Assembly (NCBI GenBank): GCA_022827345.1
Contig: JAJDTB010000032.1
Span: 124,001 to 188,000, forward strand
DNA length: 64,000 nt
Reading direction: 5' to 3'
From: Gemmatimonadota bacterium
GTDB taxonomy: Bacteria > Gemmatimonadota > Gemmatimonadetes > Longimicrobiales > Gaopeijiaceae
A program made the translations under genes and the position numbers. Shown piece by piece: positions 32,888 through 43,946 of this stretch (positions are counted from its first letter, which is position 1; each line of letters opens with the position of its first letter). The notes under the pieces were generated by a model that saw only the letters and a list, made by a program, of their open reading frames with translations, was not told the origin of the DNA and searched no databases.

Positions 32888-35368
32888 ATGACGATGTCTC
32901 GTCGCACCGCGCTGAAGCTCGGCCTTGGAGCCGGCGCGCTGCCCCTTCTCAACTGCTCCCCCTCCGGCGCCGGACCGGCGACTCGCGCCTCCGCCCTCGC
33001 CGCCGCCGCTGGGCTCATCAGGGCCCGGCCCCTCCCCCTGAACACCGTGCGCCTGACCGGCGGCCCGCTCAAGCACGCCCAGGATCTGAACGCCAGCTAC
33101 CTGCTCGAACTCGAACCGGACCGCATGCTCGCATACTACCGCGACCGGGCCGGGCTGACTCCCAGGGGCGAGCCGTACGGCGGCTGGGACGGGGATGGCC
33201 GCAACCTCACCGGCCACATCGCGGGCCACTACCTCACCGCGGTCAGCCTCATGTGGGCCGCGACCAGCGACGAGCGGTTCAAGGAGCGCGCCGACTACCT
33301 CGTTCGGGACCTCAAGGAGGTGCAGGACGCCCACGGCGACGGGTACCTCAGCGCCCTGGCCGGTCTGCGGCGAGCGTTCGGCGAGCTGGCCCGCGGCGAG
33401 ATCCGCTCGGCCTCCTTCGACCTCAACGGCGAATGGGCGCCTTGGTACACCCTCCACAAGACCTTCGGCGGCCTCCGGGACGCCTACCGCCTTACCGGCA
33501 ACGACACCGCGCTGGAGATGGAGATCGCCTTCGCCGAATGGGCCGAAGGAATCCTCTCCGGGCTCTCCGACTCGCAGCTCCAGCACATGATGAACACCGA
33601 GTTCGGCGGCATGAACGAGATCATGGTCGACCTCTACGCCGACACCGGCGACGAGCGCTGGCTGGACCTCTCGTTCAAGTTCGAGCACCGCGCCTTCATC
33701 GAGCCGCTGCAGCGGCACCAGGACATCCTCGCCGGGAAGCACGGGAACACCGCCGTGCCCAAGCTCATCGGCTCGGCGGACCGCTTCGCACTGACCGGCA
33801 ATCCCGCCGATCTCATCGGGACGAGCTTCTTCTGGGACCGTGTGGTCCAGTACCATACCTTCTCCAGCGGCGGCCACGGCAAGGACGAATATTTCGGCCC
33901 GCCCGGCCAGCTCAGCGACCGCATCGACGGCCGCACGGCCGAGACGTGCAACATTTACAACATGCTCAAGCTCACCCGGCGGCTGTTTTCGCTACGGCCC
34001 GATCCACACTACGCCGACTTCCACGAGCGCGCCCTCTTCAACCACATCATGTCCTCCATCGACCCCGAGGACGGGCGCACCTGCTACATGGTGCCCGTAG
34101 GCCGCGGCGTGCAGCGGGAGTATCAGGATATGCAGCAGAGCTTCACCTGCTGCGTGGGATCGGGGCTGGAGAGCCATGCGCTCCACGGCGACGGAATCTA
34201 CTACGAGCACGGGGACAGGTTGTGGGTGAACCTCTACGCGCCGTCCACGGCGGAGTGGGCCGAAGCCGGTGTGCGCCTGGAGGTGGAGACCGGGTTCCCC
34301 GAGGGGGAAACGGCAACGCTCCGGGTCGAGGCGCAGACACCGCGCGAGTTCACGCTGATGCTGCGACAGCCCTTCTGGGCGGGCGACGGATTCGCGGTTA
34401 AGGTCAACGGCGAGGTGGTGGCTCCAGCGATGCGGCCCGACGGTCTCGAGTTCACCGGCCGCAGCCAGTACGGGCGGCTCGAATACGACGCCAGCTCGTT
34501 CAGGGCGCTCAGCCGGACGTGGCGGAGCGGCGACGTGGTGGAGGTCGACCTGCCCAAGCCGCTGCGGCTGGAGGCGCTGCCCGACAACCCGCGCCGCGCG
34601 TCGATCATGTGGGGACCGATCGTGCTGGCCGGGGATCTGGGTCCCGAGCGCGGGGGTGAAGGCTCGGAGCGGTTAGAGCCGCCCAAGGTGCCGGTCTTCG
34701 TGGCGGCCCAGGAGCCGGTGGCGTCGTGGGTACGGTTGGTGGACGGACAGGCCGGCCACTTCCGCACGGACGGCGTCGGCCGCGAGCCCGACGCAGCGGG
34801 GCGGGCTACGGATGTGGATCTGCGGCCTTTCTTCCGCCTGCACCGCCGCACCTACTCGACTTACTGGGATCTCTTCACACCGGACGAGTGGGAGGAGCAG
34901 AAGGCGGATTACGCTGCCGAAGCCGAGCGCGTGCGAAAGCTCGAGGGAGCCACCGTGGCCTACCTGGAGCCCGGTGAGCGCGTTTTCGAGGATGCGTTCA
35001 ACTACCAGGGCAGCGAGGACGCGGTCACGCAGCGCATGCTGGGCCGTCCCGGGCGCAGGGGCGGCGGCTGGTTCTCCTTCGACATTCCGGTGGAGCCGGA
35101 TCATCCCATGACACTCATCGCCACCTACTACAGCGACGACCGACGCGGTACGCCCGCGTCGTTCGAGATCCAGATGGACGGAACCCGCCTGGCCGAGGTC
35201 GAGGTCGACCGCAGCGAGCCGCCACGCTTCTACGATGTCGGGTATCCGATTCCGGCGGCACTGGTCGCGGGCAAGGACCAGGTGACCGTGCGTCTGCAGG
35301 CCGGGCCGGAGAGCCAGATCGCCACCGTCTTCGGGCTGCGGATGGCGCGGGCGGACGAGTTGCGGTGA
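32888..35368 (+). CDS. GH146-like beta-L-arabinofuranosidase (DUF1680), Tat-exported
   Basis: An 826-residue DUF1680 enzyme. [23 protein letters not shown] combines a Tat motif with a possible lipobox. The start follows GGAGG by 6 nt. Signatures are [15 protein letters not shown]-like strand, AETCN (Glu352, Cys354) and FTCCVGSG (Cys421-Cys422), the zinc and nucleophile cysteines. The forms [13 protein letters not shown] and CCVGSG fit GH146 better than GH127. GH146 members, such as Bacteroides BT_0349, remove beta-L-arabinofuranose from pectic arabinans. The C-terminal part, from about residue 600, contains extra beta domains. araA starts 7 bp downstream, directly linking extracellular release to intracellular use. 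Confidence 0.86.
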   Translation: MTMSRRTALKLGLGAGALPLLNCSPSGAGPATRASALAAAAGLIRARPLPLNTVRLTGGPLKHAQDLNASYLLELEPDRMLAYYRDRAGLTPRGEPYGGWDGDGRNLTGHIAGHYLTAVSLMWAATSDERFKERADYLVRDLKEVQDAHGDGYLSALAGLRRAFGELARGEIRSASFDLNGEWAPWYTLHKTFGGLRDAYRLTGNDTALEMEIAFAEWAEGILSGLSDSQLQHMMNTEFGGMNEIMVDLYADTGDERWLDLSFKFEHRAFIEPLQRHQDILAGKHGNTAVPKLIGSADRFALTGNPADLIGTSFFWDRVVQYHTFSSGGHGKDEYFGPPGQLSDRIDGRTAETCNIYNMLKLTRRLFSLRPDPHYADFHERALFNHIMSSIDPEDGRTCYMVPVGRGVQREYQDMQQSFTCCVGSGLESHALHGDGIYYEHGDRLWVNLYAPSTAEWAEAGVRLEVETGFPEGETATLRVEAQTPREFTLMLRQPFWAGDGFAVKVNGEVVAPAMRPDGLEFTGRSQYGRLEYDASSFRALSRTWRSGDVVEVDLPKPLRLEALPDNPRRASIMWGPIVLAGDLGPERGGEGSERLEPPKVPVFVAAQEPVASWVRLVDGQAGHFRTDGVGREPDAAGRATDVDLRPFFRLHRRTYSTYWDLFTPDEWEEQKADYAAEAERVRKLEGATVAYLEPGERVFEDAFNYQGSEDAVTQRMLGRPGRRGGGWFSFDIPVEPDHPMTLIATYYSDDRRGTPASFEIQMDGTRLAEVEVDRSEPPRFYDVGYPIPAALVAGKDQVTVRLQAGPESQIATVFGLRMARADELR

Positions 35369-35375
35369 GCCGCGT

Positions 35376-36845
35376 GTGATCGACTTCGCCCCGCTGGAGG
35401 CGTGGTTCGTTACCGGAAGCCAGCACCTGTACGGGCCGCAGGCGCTGGAGCAGGTGCGGGCCAACTCCGAGGCGGTCGTGGCGGGCCTCAACGGGTCGGG
35501 CGCGCTGCCCATCCGGGTCGTCTTCAAGGCAGTGGTGACAACGCCGGAGGAGATATCGGCGGCACTGCGAGAGGCGGACGCCGCGGCGAACTGCGTGGGC
35601 GTCATCGCGTGGATGCACACCTTCAGTCCGGGCAAGATGTGGATCGGCGGGCTGAGCCGCCTGAGGCGCCCGCTGTGTCACCTCCATACGCAGTTGGGCC
35701 GCGCCATCCCCTGGTCCACCATCGACATGGACTTCATGAACCTGAACCAGTCCGCTCACGGCGGACGCGAGTTCGGGCACATCTGTTCCCGGCTGGGGGT
35801 CGAGCGGAAGGTCGTCGTCGGACATTGGCGGGAGCCGGCGGTGCAGGATCGGATCGCGGTCTGGCTGCGCGCCACGGCCGCGTGGCACGACAGCCAGGGG
35901 ATGAGGATCGCGCGCATCGGCGACAACATGCGGCAGGTCGCAGTCACCGAGGGGGACAAGGTCGAGGCCGAGTTGCGTCTCGGATATGCTGTCAACGGGT
36001 ATGGACCGGGGGACCTCGCCGGACACGTCGAGGCCGCGCGAGAAGCCGCGGTCGATGCGTTGTGCGAGGAGTACGCCGCGTCGTACACGGTGACGGAGTC
36101 GCTGCTGCCGGGTGGTGCGAGGTATGCGTCGCTGAGAGAAGCTGCGCGGATCGAACTGGGGTTGCGCTCGTTCCTTGCGGAGGGCGGATTCCACGCCTTC
36201 ACCGACACCTTCGAGAACCTTCACGGCCTCAGGCAGCTTCCGGGCCTCGCGGCCCAGCGCCTCATGGCCGACGGCTACGGGTTTGGCGCCGAGGGTGACT
36301 GGAAGCACGCCGCCCTGGTCCGGTCGATGAAGGTCATGGCGCATGGCCTCCCGGGCGGCACCAGCTTCATGGAGGACTATACCTACCACCTCGATCCCGA
36401 GGGCCAGGCAGTCCTGGGGGCGCACATGCTCGAAATCTGCCCGACGATCGCCGCGGGCACGCCGTCGTGCGAGGTGCACCCGCTCGGCATCGGTGGCCGG
36501 GACGACCCGGTACGCCTGGTGTTCGACGCCGCCCCCGGGCCCGCGGTAAACGCGACCTTGGTGGACATGGGTGGCCGATTTCGCATGGTGGTGAGCGAGG
36601 TCGACGTGATCGAGCCGCTCGCAGCGCTGCCGAAGCTCCCCGTGCCGCGCGCGCTATGGAAGCCGCGCCCGGATCTGCGGACCGCGGCGGCCGCCTGGAT
36701 CCACGCGGGCGGGGCGCATCATACCGGCTTCTCGCTCGCGCTGACGGCAGAGCACCTGGAGGATTTCGCGGCGATGGCCAGGGTCGAATGCCTGTTCATT
36801 GACGCCGAGACGGAACTCAGGCGGTTCCGGCGGGAGTTGCGCTAA
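35376..36845 (+). CDS. araA: L-arabinose isomerase
   Basis: A 489-residue cytoplasmic, Mn-dependent enzyme that converts L-arabinose to L-ribulose. It begins at GTG with the family start [11 protein letters not shown]. Metal and catalytic residues match E. coli AraA almost position for position: Glu306 (GAEGDWK), Glu333 (SFMEDYTYH), His350 ([10 protein letters not shown]) and His448/449 (GAHHTGFS). [17 protein letters not shown] is also diagnostic. It is 7 bp behind the GH146-like gene, a rare direct coupling of a hydrolase and the catabolic isomerase. araB and araD follow about 4 and 6 kb away, after an antisense broken GH127 gene. No AraR or AraC regulator is nearby. Confidence 0.97.
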   Translation: MIDFAPLEAWFVTGSQHLYGPQALEQVRANSEAVVAGLNGSGALPIRVVFKAVVTTPEEISAALREADAAANCVGVIAWMHTFSPGKMWIGGLSRLRRPLCHLHTQLGRAIPWSTIDMDFMNLNQSAHGGREFGHICSRLGVERKVVVGHWREPAVQDRIAVWLRATAAWHDSQGMRIARIGDNMRQVAVTEGDKVEAELRLGYAVNGYGPGDLAGHVEAAREAAVDALCEEYAASYTVTESLLPGGARYASLREAARIELGLRSFLAEGGFHAFTDTFENLHGLRQLPGLAAQRLMADGYGFGAEGDWKHAALVRSMKVMAHGLPGGTSFMEDYTYHLDPEGQAVLGAHMLEICPTIAAGTPSCEVHPLGIGGRDDPVRLVFDAAPGPAVNATLVDMGGRFRMVVSEVDVIEPLAALPKLPVPRALWKPRPDLRTAAAAWIHAGGAHHTGFSLALTAEHLEDFAAMARVECLFIDAETELRRFRRELR

Positions 36846-36890
36846 CAAATCTCGGGGCGAACGCTCCGGCGCTTGACGGAGTCGCCGAAA

Positions 36891-37703
36891 TCACCCCTCC
36901 TCCATCCACGCCACCGACGTCACCGGGAACGGCGCAGGCCGGCTCCCGTCCGCGAGTCGCTCTTGGCGGCGGGGCCCATACGTGCCTCCACCCGGGTCTC
37001 CCGCGCGTAGTTCGGCATCGCCAGCAGAGCCGATCCGTCCGCGAAGGTCCCGGTGATCACGGGAGGTGATGCCGTTCGCATCAGGCGCGGCCCGGTTGAG
37101 GCGGCTGACCATCCGGTCGGGGATCCGCACTCGCACGCTGAGTGTACGGCGCCCGGCGGGATTGATGCTGATCCCCACACTTCCGTCCCAAGGGTAGCCG
37201 TTCTCCTGCACGACCTCCACGTCGGCGCCGGCCACGTACTCCAAGGTCACGGCGCTGCCGATGAACAGGTCCACGTAGAGCCCGCCAGCGTCCTTCGCGT
37301 ACATCCGGGTCGGCAGCATGAGGAGCGTCCTCGGGACGTTGCCGACGCAGCAGGGGCAGCTGTGCCAGGCGTAGCGGGCGATTCGGTTGTCGAGGGGGTT
37401 GTCGTAGTAGTAGTGTCGGGCCTCCAGATCGGTCGACCCGAGCAGCGCATCGTTACATCGTCTCTTCGAGGAGGTCGGCAGACCTGGCGTGCCCGTAGAG
37501 GCGGTTCATCTTCGACTGGAAGAAGAGTTCGCCGCAGCTGGCGCAGGACTCGCAGTTACGAGTTGTTGCGGAGGGAATAGTCGGGACCGAAGCCTTCCGA
37601 GGTCTCTCCGCTCCCCACCCCGCCGGTCACGTAGTACTTCCTGTGGACGATACTCTCCCACAGCGAGCGGACCACAGTGGTGGCTTCCGGTCCAGATGGC
37701 CTC
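36891..37703 (-). pseudogene. Broken GH127 beta-L-arabinofuranosidase gene
   Basis: Antisense to its neighbours. In three different frames the central and C-terminal parts of a GH127 enzyme can be read. They run from SLWESIVHRKYYVTGGVGSGE, through NCESCASCGELFFQSKMNRLYGHA, then LGSTDLEARHYYYDNPLDN and WHSCPCCVGNVPRTLLMLP, to VRVRIPDR. The ETC motif has become ESC and the frame shifts at least twice, near 37560 and 37450, with another after IPDR (about 37110). A stop follows LRNNS. The N-terminal half is absent. It differs from the three intact copies and looks like the remains of a separate paralogue. Not functional. Confidence 0.87.
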
Positions 37704-37790
37704 TAGTATGTCCGAAATCCATTTTTGGGGACGAATCCGGTCAACCAACAAGTGCGGCTGCTCACGGAACCGCGGAAGAGAGTGTCTCTC

Positions 37791-38951
37791 ATGGCCTGTG
37801 GACGCTTTGGGCGCTTCCCGGGGCGCCTCACTACCACGCTCACCCTGTTCGTGCTTCCCGGCTGTGCAACCGACGACTCGACCATGACCCGCGGCGTCTC
37901 CAGCGTCCCGTTCGGCACGACCTCGGCGGGCGCAGTGGTCGAGGTGTTCACGATGACCAACGCGAGCGGGATCGAGGTGCGGGCCATCACCTACGGCGGG
38001 ATCATCATCTCGCTGAAGACGCCGGACCGGGACGGCCGGTGGGACGACATCGTGCTGGGCTTCGACAGCCTGGAGCCCTACGAGGCCGGGTCGCCGTACT
38101 TCGGGTCGATCATCGGCAGGTACGGGAACCGGATCGCACAGGCGCGCTTTTCGCTCGACGGAGAGACCTACGCGCTCGCCGCCAACGACGGTCAGAATCA
38201 CCTGCATGGCGGCGACGTGGGCTTCGACAAGGTGGTTTGGACGGGCGAGCCCTTCGAGCGCGAGGACGCGGTCGGAGTCGTCCTCGCCTACTCCAGCCGG
38301 GACGGCGAGGAGGGGTATCCCGGAAACCTGGACGTGCAGGTCACCTACACTCTCACCGACGCCGGCGAACTGATCTTCGAGTATCGCGCGACGACCGACC
38401 GGGCGACTCCGGTCAACCTTACTCAACACAGCTACTTCAACCTCGCCGGGACCGCCGCGGGCGACATCCTGGGACATGAACTCACCATCGACGCGAGCCG
38501 GTACACCCCTGTGGACACCACGCTGATTCCCACCGGTGAGCTGGCGCCCGTCGAGGGCACGCCCTTCGACTTTCGCTCACCGACGGCCATCGGAGCGAGG
38601 ATCGATGCGGATCACCCGCAGCTTGCCGCCGGGCTGGGGTACGACCACAACTATGTGCTCGACCGCATCGGCGACGGCCTGCAGCGCGCGGCTCTTGTGG
38701 TCGAGCCGGTCACGGGGCGCACATTGGAGATTCTGACCGAGGAGCCGGGGATCCAGTTCTACTCGGGGAACTTCCTCGACGGCACGATCACGGGCAAGCA
38801 CGGGCGCGTGTACGGGCACCGGAGCGGCTTCTGCCTCGAGACGCAGCACTACCCGGACTCCCCCAACCAGCCGGCCTTTCCCTCCACGATTCTTCGCCCC
38901 GGAGAGGAGTACGGCACACGTACCGTGCTGATCTTCGGCACAACGGGATAG
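37791..38951 (+). CDS. galM: Aldose 1-epimerase (mutarotase), lipoprotein
   Basis: A 386-residue mutarotase that interconverts alpha and beta anomers of aldoses. The N-terminus MACGRFGRFPGRLTTTLTLFVLPGC has a lipobox, so it is secreted, unlike cytoplasmic GalM. Conserved residues are GRYGNRI, NHLHGG, QHSYFNL (catalytic His) and LETQHYPDSPNQP (catalytic Glu). ATG 37791 was chosen because the signal peptide begins there and GAAGAGAG lies upstream; an in-frame TTG at 37725 is less likely. It begins a dense run of ten plus-strand genes with the transporter 19 bp downstream. It probably equilibrates released L-arabinose or galactose before import. Confidence 0.9.
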   Translation: MACGRFGRFPGRLTTTLTLFVLPGCATDDSTMTRGVSSVPFGTTSAGAVVEVFTMTNASGIEVRAITYGGIIISLKTPDRDGRWDDIVLGFDSLEPYEAGSPYFGSIIGRYGNRIAQARFSLDGETYALAANDGQNHLHGGDVGFDKVVWTGEPFEREDAVGVVLAYSSRDGEEGYPGNLDVQVTYTLTDAGELIFEYRATTDRATPVNLTQHSYFNLAGTAAGDILGHELTIDASRYTPVDTTLIPTGELAPVEGTPFDFRSPTAIGARIDADHPQLAAGLGYDHNYVLDRIGDGLQRAALVVEPVTGRTLEILTEEPGIQFYSGNFLDGTITGKHGRVYGHRSGFCLETQHYPDSPNQPAFPSTILRPGEEYGTRTVLIFGTTG

Positions 38952-38970
38952 CGCACCCGAAGGAGCCCGC

Positions 38971-40734
<1,764 letters not shown>

Positions 40735-40744
40735 GGACCGCCGC

Positions 40745-42430
40745 ATGACACCGGCCTGCACCGTGGGACTCGACTACGGCACGAACTCGGTCCGGGCAGT
40801 CGTTGTCGACTGCGGGAATGGGCGTACGGTCGGAACTGGGGTCTTCGACTACCAGTCGGGAGAGCGCGGCGTGATCGTGGACGCGGGCGACCCGCACCTG
40901 GCCCGCCAAAACCCGGCCGACTACGTGGCCGGGCTCCGGGAGGCGACGCTGGGCGCCCTGCACGAGGCGGAGGGTGTGGACGGGTTCGCGCGGGAGCATG
41001 TCGTCGGGATCGGGGTGGACACTACGGGCTCCACCCCACTTCCGGTGGACGCCCGGTGCCAACCTCTCGCCTTCGATTCCAGGTGGAAGGACGACCCGGC
41101 GGCCCATGCGTGGCTGTGGAAGGATCACACCTCGGCCGAAGAGGCCGCAGAGATTACCGAGGTTGCGACCCGGCACGCCCCGCAGTACCTGGCACCGATC
41201 GGGGGCACGTACTCTTCCGAGTGGTTCTGGTCGAAGGTCTGGCACTGTCTGAACGTCGCTCCCCATGTCTTCGAGGCGGCGGCGTCCTGGGTGGAACTCG
41301 CGGACTTCGTGCCCGCCGTTCTGTCGTCGGTGACCGAGCCGCGCGACATCGTTCGCTGCGTGTGCGCGGCCGGGCACAAGGCGATGTACTCCCGGGACTG
41401 GGGTGGGCTGCCCTCGAAGGGCTTCCTGGCGCGCCTCGATCCGCGGTTGGCCGACCTGCGCGATCGGCTGTACGAGGAAGCCCTCCCTCCACAGCTACCC
41501 GCCGGCAGGCTTTCGGCGGTGTGGGGACGCGAGCTCGGCCTCCCTGTGGGCATCCCGATCGCCATGGGCGGGTTCGACGCGCACTACGGGGCCGTGGGAG
41601 CAGGGGTGGCACCGGGCACGCTGGTCAAGATCATCGGCACATCGACCTGCGACATCACCGTCGCCCCGACGAGCGAGCCGATCGATGACGTGCCCGGAAT
41701 CTGCGGTATCGTGGATGGCTCCGTGATGAACGGCTACTACGGCATCGAGGCCGGCCAATCGGCCGTGGGCGACCTGCTCCACTGGTGGGTCGAAGGGGTT
41801 TGCGAGGGCGACGACACCCTGCATGGCAGGCTCTCCGACGAAGCGGCTCGCCTCCGGCCCGGCGCGTCCGGACTCCTCGCACTGGACTGGAACAACGGCA
41901 ACCGCACGGTTCTGGTCGACCCGCGTCTCACGGGGCTGATTCTGGGCCAGACGCTGCGGACCGGACGCGCCGATGTGTACCGGGCGCTCATGGAGTCCAC
42001 CGCTTTCGGCGCGCGCGTGATCGTGGAGCGGCTCGCCGAGTGCGGGGTCCCAATCGACCGCATTGTCTGCTGCGGCGGGATCGCGGCCAGGAACGAGCTC
42101 TTCATGCAGATCTACGCCGACGTCCTGGGACGTCCCATGCTGCTCGCCGGATCGCCCCAGACCCCCGCGCTCGGCGCGGCGATCAGCGCGGCTGTGGCGG
42201 CGGGCGCCGAAGCCGGTGGATACGAGAGCTTCGAAGAGGCCCAGAAGCGGATGACTTCGCTCCGGGACGAGCGCTTCCACCCGGACCCCGGGGCCAGCGC
42301 CGTTTACGACGAACTCTTCGCGATGTACCGCGAGCTTCACGACTCCTTCGGCGGGGTCACGGCCGCCGAGGCCGACTTCCCAACGCTGATGAAACGGCTG
42401 CTCGCGCTCCGCAGGCGCGCCACCGGATGA
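40745..42430 (+). CDS. araB: Ribulokinase
   Basis: A 561-residue FGGY-family carbohydrate kinase that phosphorylates L-ribulose to L-ribulose 5-phosphate in the cytoplasm. VGLDYGTNSVRAVVVD is the N-terminal phosphate-1 motif, GIGVDTTGSTPLP is typical of AraB, SSEWFWSK and GGFDAHYGAVG line the sugar site, GTSTCDI is a hallmark, and ESTAFGARVIVE with CCGGIAARNELFMQIYADVLG completes the C-terminal lobe. Length equals that of E. coli AraB (566). It is 10 bp downstream of the symporter; araD follows after 126 bp. Confidence 0.96.
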   Translation: MTPACTVGLDYGTNSVRAVVVDCGNGRTVGTGVFDYQSGERGVIVDAGDPHLARQNPADYVAGLREATLGALHEAEGVDGFAREHVVGIGVDTTGSTPLPVDARCQPLAFDSRWKDDPAAHAWLWKDHTSAEEAAEITEVATRHAPQYLAPIGGTYSSEWFWSKVWHCLNVAPHVFEAAASWVELADFVPAVLSSVTEPRDIVRCVCAAGHKAMYSRDWGGLPSKGFLARLDPRLADLRDRLYEEALPPQLPAGRLSAVWGRELGLPVGIPIAMGGFDAHYGAVGAGVAPGTLVKIIGTSTCDITVAPTSEPIDDVPGICGIVDGSVMNGYYGIEAGQSAVGDLLHWWVEGVCEGDDTLHGRLSDEAARLRPGASGLLALDWNNGNRTVLVDPRLTGLILGQTLRTGRADVYRALMESTAFGARVIVERLAECGVPIDRIVCCGGIAARNELFMQIYADVLGRPMLLAGSPQTPALGAAISAAVAAGAEAGGYESFEEAQKRMTSLRDERFHPDPGASAVYDELFAMYRELHDSFGGVTAAEADFPTLMKRLLALRRRATG

Positions 42431-42556
42431 GGGGCGAAGTATGAGCACGAAAGCGATGCCTCCCCGGACCAGGCCCCCCCGGGTCAGGAGCGCGCAGCCA
42501 GGCGTTCACGGTCCTGGCAGCGCCGACGCGGGGCCGACGCTCCTCGGAGGCCCGGC

Positions 42557-43261
42557 GTGAGTACATTGGCCGGTGCGCTCCGGGAGTCCGTGTGCGCGGC
42601 GAATGTGGAACTCGCCGGAAGCGGCCTGGTAACGGGCACCTTCGGCAACGTCTCGGGCGCCGACCGCAACGCGGGACTCATTGCCATCAAGCCGAGTGGG
42701 GTTCCCTACACCGAGCTGACCCCGGAACACATGGTGCTGGTCTCGCTCGAGACCGGAGAAGTAGCCGAGGGCGACCTCCGGCCGTCCTCCGATACGCCCA
42801 CCCACCTCGAACTCTACCGGGCGTTCCCCTGCGGCGGCGTGGCCCACACACACTCCGAATTCGCAACCGCCCTCGCGCAGGCGCGGTTGCCGGTGCGCTG
42901 CATGGGCACGACCCACGCCGACTGCTTCCGGGGCGATGTACCCGTTACCAGGCCGCTGTCCCGCGCAGAGGTCGATGGTGAGTACGAGCGCAACACGGGG
43001 CTCGTGATCGTCGAGGCATTCGCCGCGGGCGGCATCTCACCGGAGGAGGTGGCGGCGGTCCTCGTGGCAAACCACGGGCCGTTCACGTGGGGAGAAGATG
43101 GGCGCGAGGCCGTGGCGCGCTCGGAGATGCTGGAGCTGCTGGCGCGAATGGAGTGCACCATACGCGCGATTGCGCCCGATGCGCCCCGCCCCGCCGGGCA
43201 TCTCGTCACCAGGCATTTTCTCCGCAAGCACGGGAGGGACGCGTACTATGGGCAGGAATAG
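42557..43261 (+). CDS. araD: L-ribulose-5-phosphate 4-epimerase
   Basis: A 234-residue class II aldolase-fold zinc enzyme that converts L-ribulose 5-phosphate to D-xylulose 5-phosphate, delivering arabinose carbon to the pentose phosphate pathway. The zinc ligands are the two His in AHTHSE and His in NHGPFTWG. FGNVSG, KPSGVPY and SSDTPTHLELY are substrate-site motifs. It begins with GTG. The preceding 126 bp contain a 39-codon ATG reading frame overlapping this start, which looks accidental. The HAD gene starts 14 nt before its stop, implying coupled translation. Confidence 0.95.
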   Translation: MSTLAGALRESVCAANVELAGSGLVTGTFGNVSGADRNAGLIAIKPSGVPYTELTPEHMVLVSLETGEVAEGDLRPSSDTPTHLELYRAFPCGGVAHTHSEFATALAQARLPVRCMGTTHADCFRGDVPVTRPLSRAEVDGEYERNTGLVIVEAFAAGGISPEEVAAVLVANHGPFTWGEDGREAVARSEMLELLARMECTIRAIAPDAPRPAGHLVTRHFLRKHGRDAYYGQE

Positions 43262-43946
43262 TTCGGGTCGGCCCCGAGCCGTACTCTGGGACCTCGACGG
43301 GACGCTCGCCGACTCGAGCGAGCAGCACTGGCGTGCCTGGCAGACGGTGATGGCGAGTGAAGGCGTCGCAATCAGCAGGGCCGACTTCCTTGCCACCTTC
43401 GGCCAGAGAAACGACGAGATTCTGCGCCAATGGCTCGGGTCGTCCACCGATCCCCGACGAATCCGGCGGGTCGGCAACGGCAAGGAAGCGATCTTTCGCG
43501 GCTACGTGCGCGCGGAAGGAGTCGCCACGCTCCCCGGCGCCGTCGAGTGCGTCCGTTCACTCCATGCAGCGGGATGGCGCCAGGCGATCGCGTCGTCCGG
43601 TCCGCGCCTCAACGTGGACGTCATGCACGCGGCACTCGGGTTCGACGGATTGATCGAGATCCTGGTCGGCGCCGAGGACGTGAGCGCCGGCAAGCCCGAC
43701 CCGGAGGTATTCCTGGTGGCCGCAAGCCGTCTGGGTGTGGACCGTGACCGCTGCGTCGTGGTCGAGGACGCCACAGCCGGCATCGAGGCAGCGCGCAGGG
43801 CGGGAATGCCGAGCATCGGAGCGGGAACCGGCGACGTGGGAGCGGCCGACATGGTCGTGGCGTCACTCGCCAGCCTGCGACTTCAGTCCTTCGAGGAGCT
43901 ATTGGAAGGCCATGCGGAAGTCCAATGGCAAGGAATAGTAATGTAA
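43248..43946 (+). CDS. HAD-superfamily sugar-phosphate phosphatase/mutase-like protein
   Basis: A 232-residue cytoplasmic HAD-IA protein. DLDGTLADSS gives the nucleophile Asp and acid Asp. ASSGPRLNV holds motif II, GKPDPEVF motif III Lys, and VVEDATAGIEAA motif IV acidic residues. The cap is of the beta-phosphoglucomutase/phosphatase type, but no mutase signature is clear. ATG 43248 overlaps the araD stop by 14 nt; GGGAGGG lies upstream. It may remove a dead-end sugar phosphate during arabinose use. Specificity unknown. Confidence 0.85.
   Translation: MGRNSSGRPRAVLWDLDGTLADSSEQHWRAWQTVMASEGVAISRADFLATFGQRNDEILRQWLGSSTDPRRIRRVGNGKEAIFRGYVRAEGVATLPGAVECVRSLHAAGWRQAIASSGPRLNVDVMHAALGFDGLIEILVGAEDVSAGKPDPEVFLVAASRLGVDRDRCVVVEDATAGIEAARRAGMPSIGAGTGDVGAADMVVASLASLRLQSFEELLEGHAEVQWQGIVM

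Noticed and set aside
42441-42560. A 39-codon ATG frame between araB and araD, overlapping the araD start
   Set aside because: Pro/Gly/Arg-rich chance composition; no similarity recognised. Its GTGA overlap with araD could still matter for translation.
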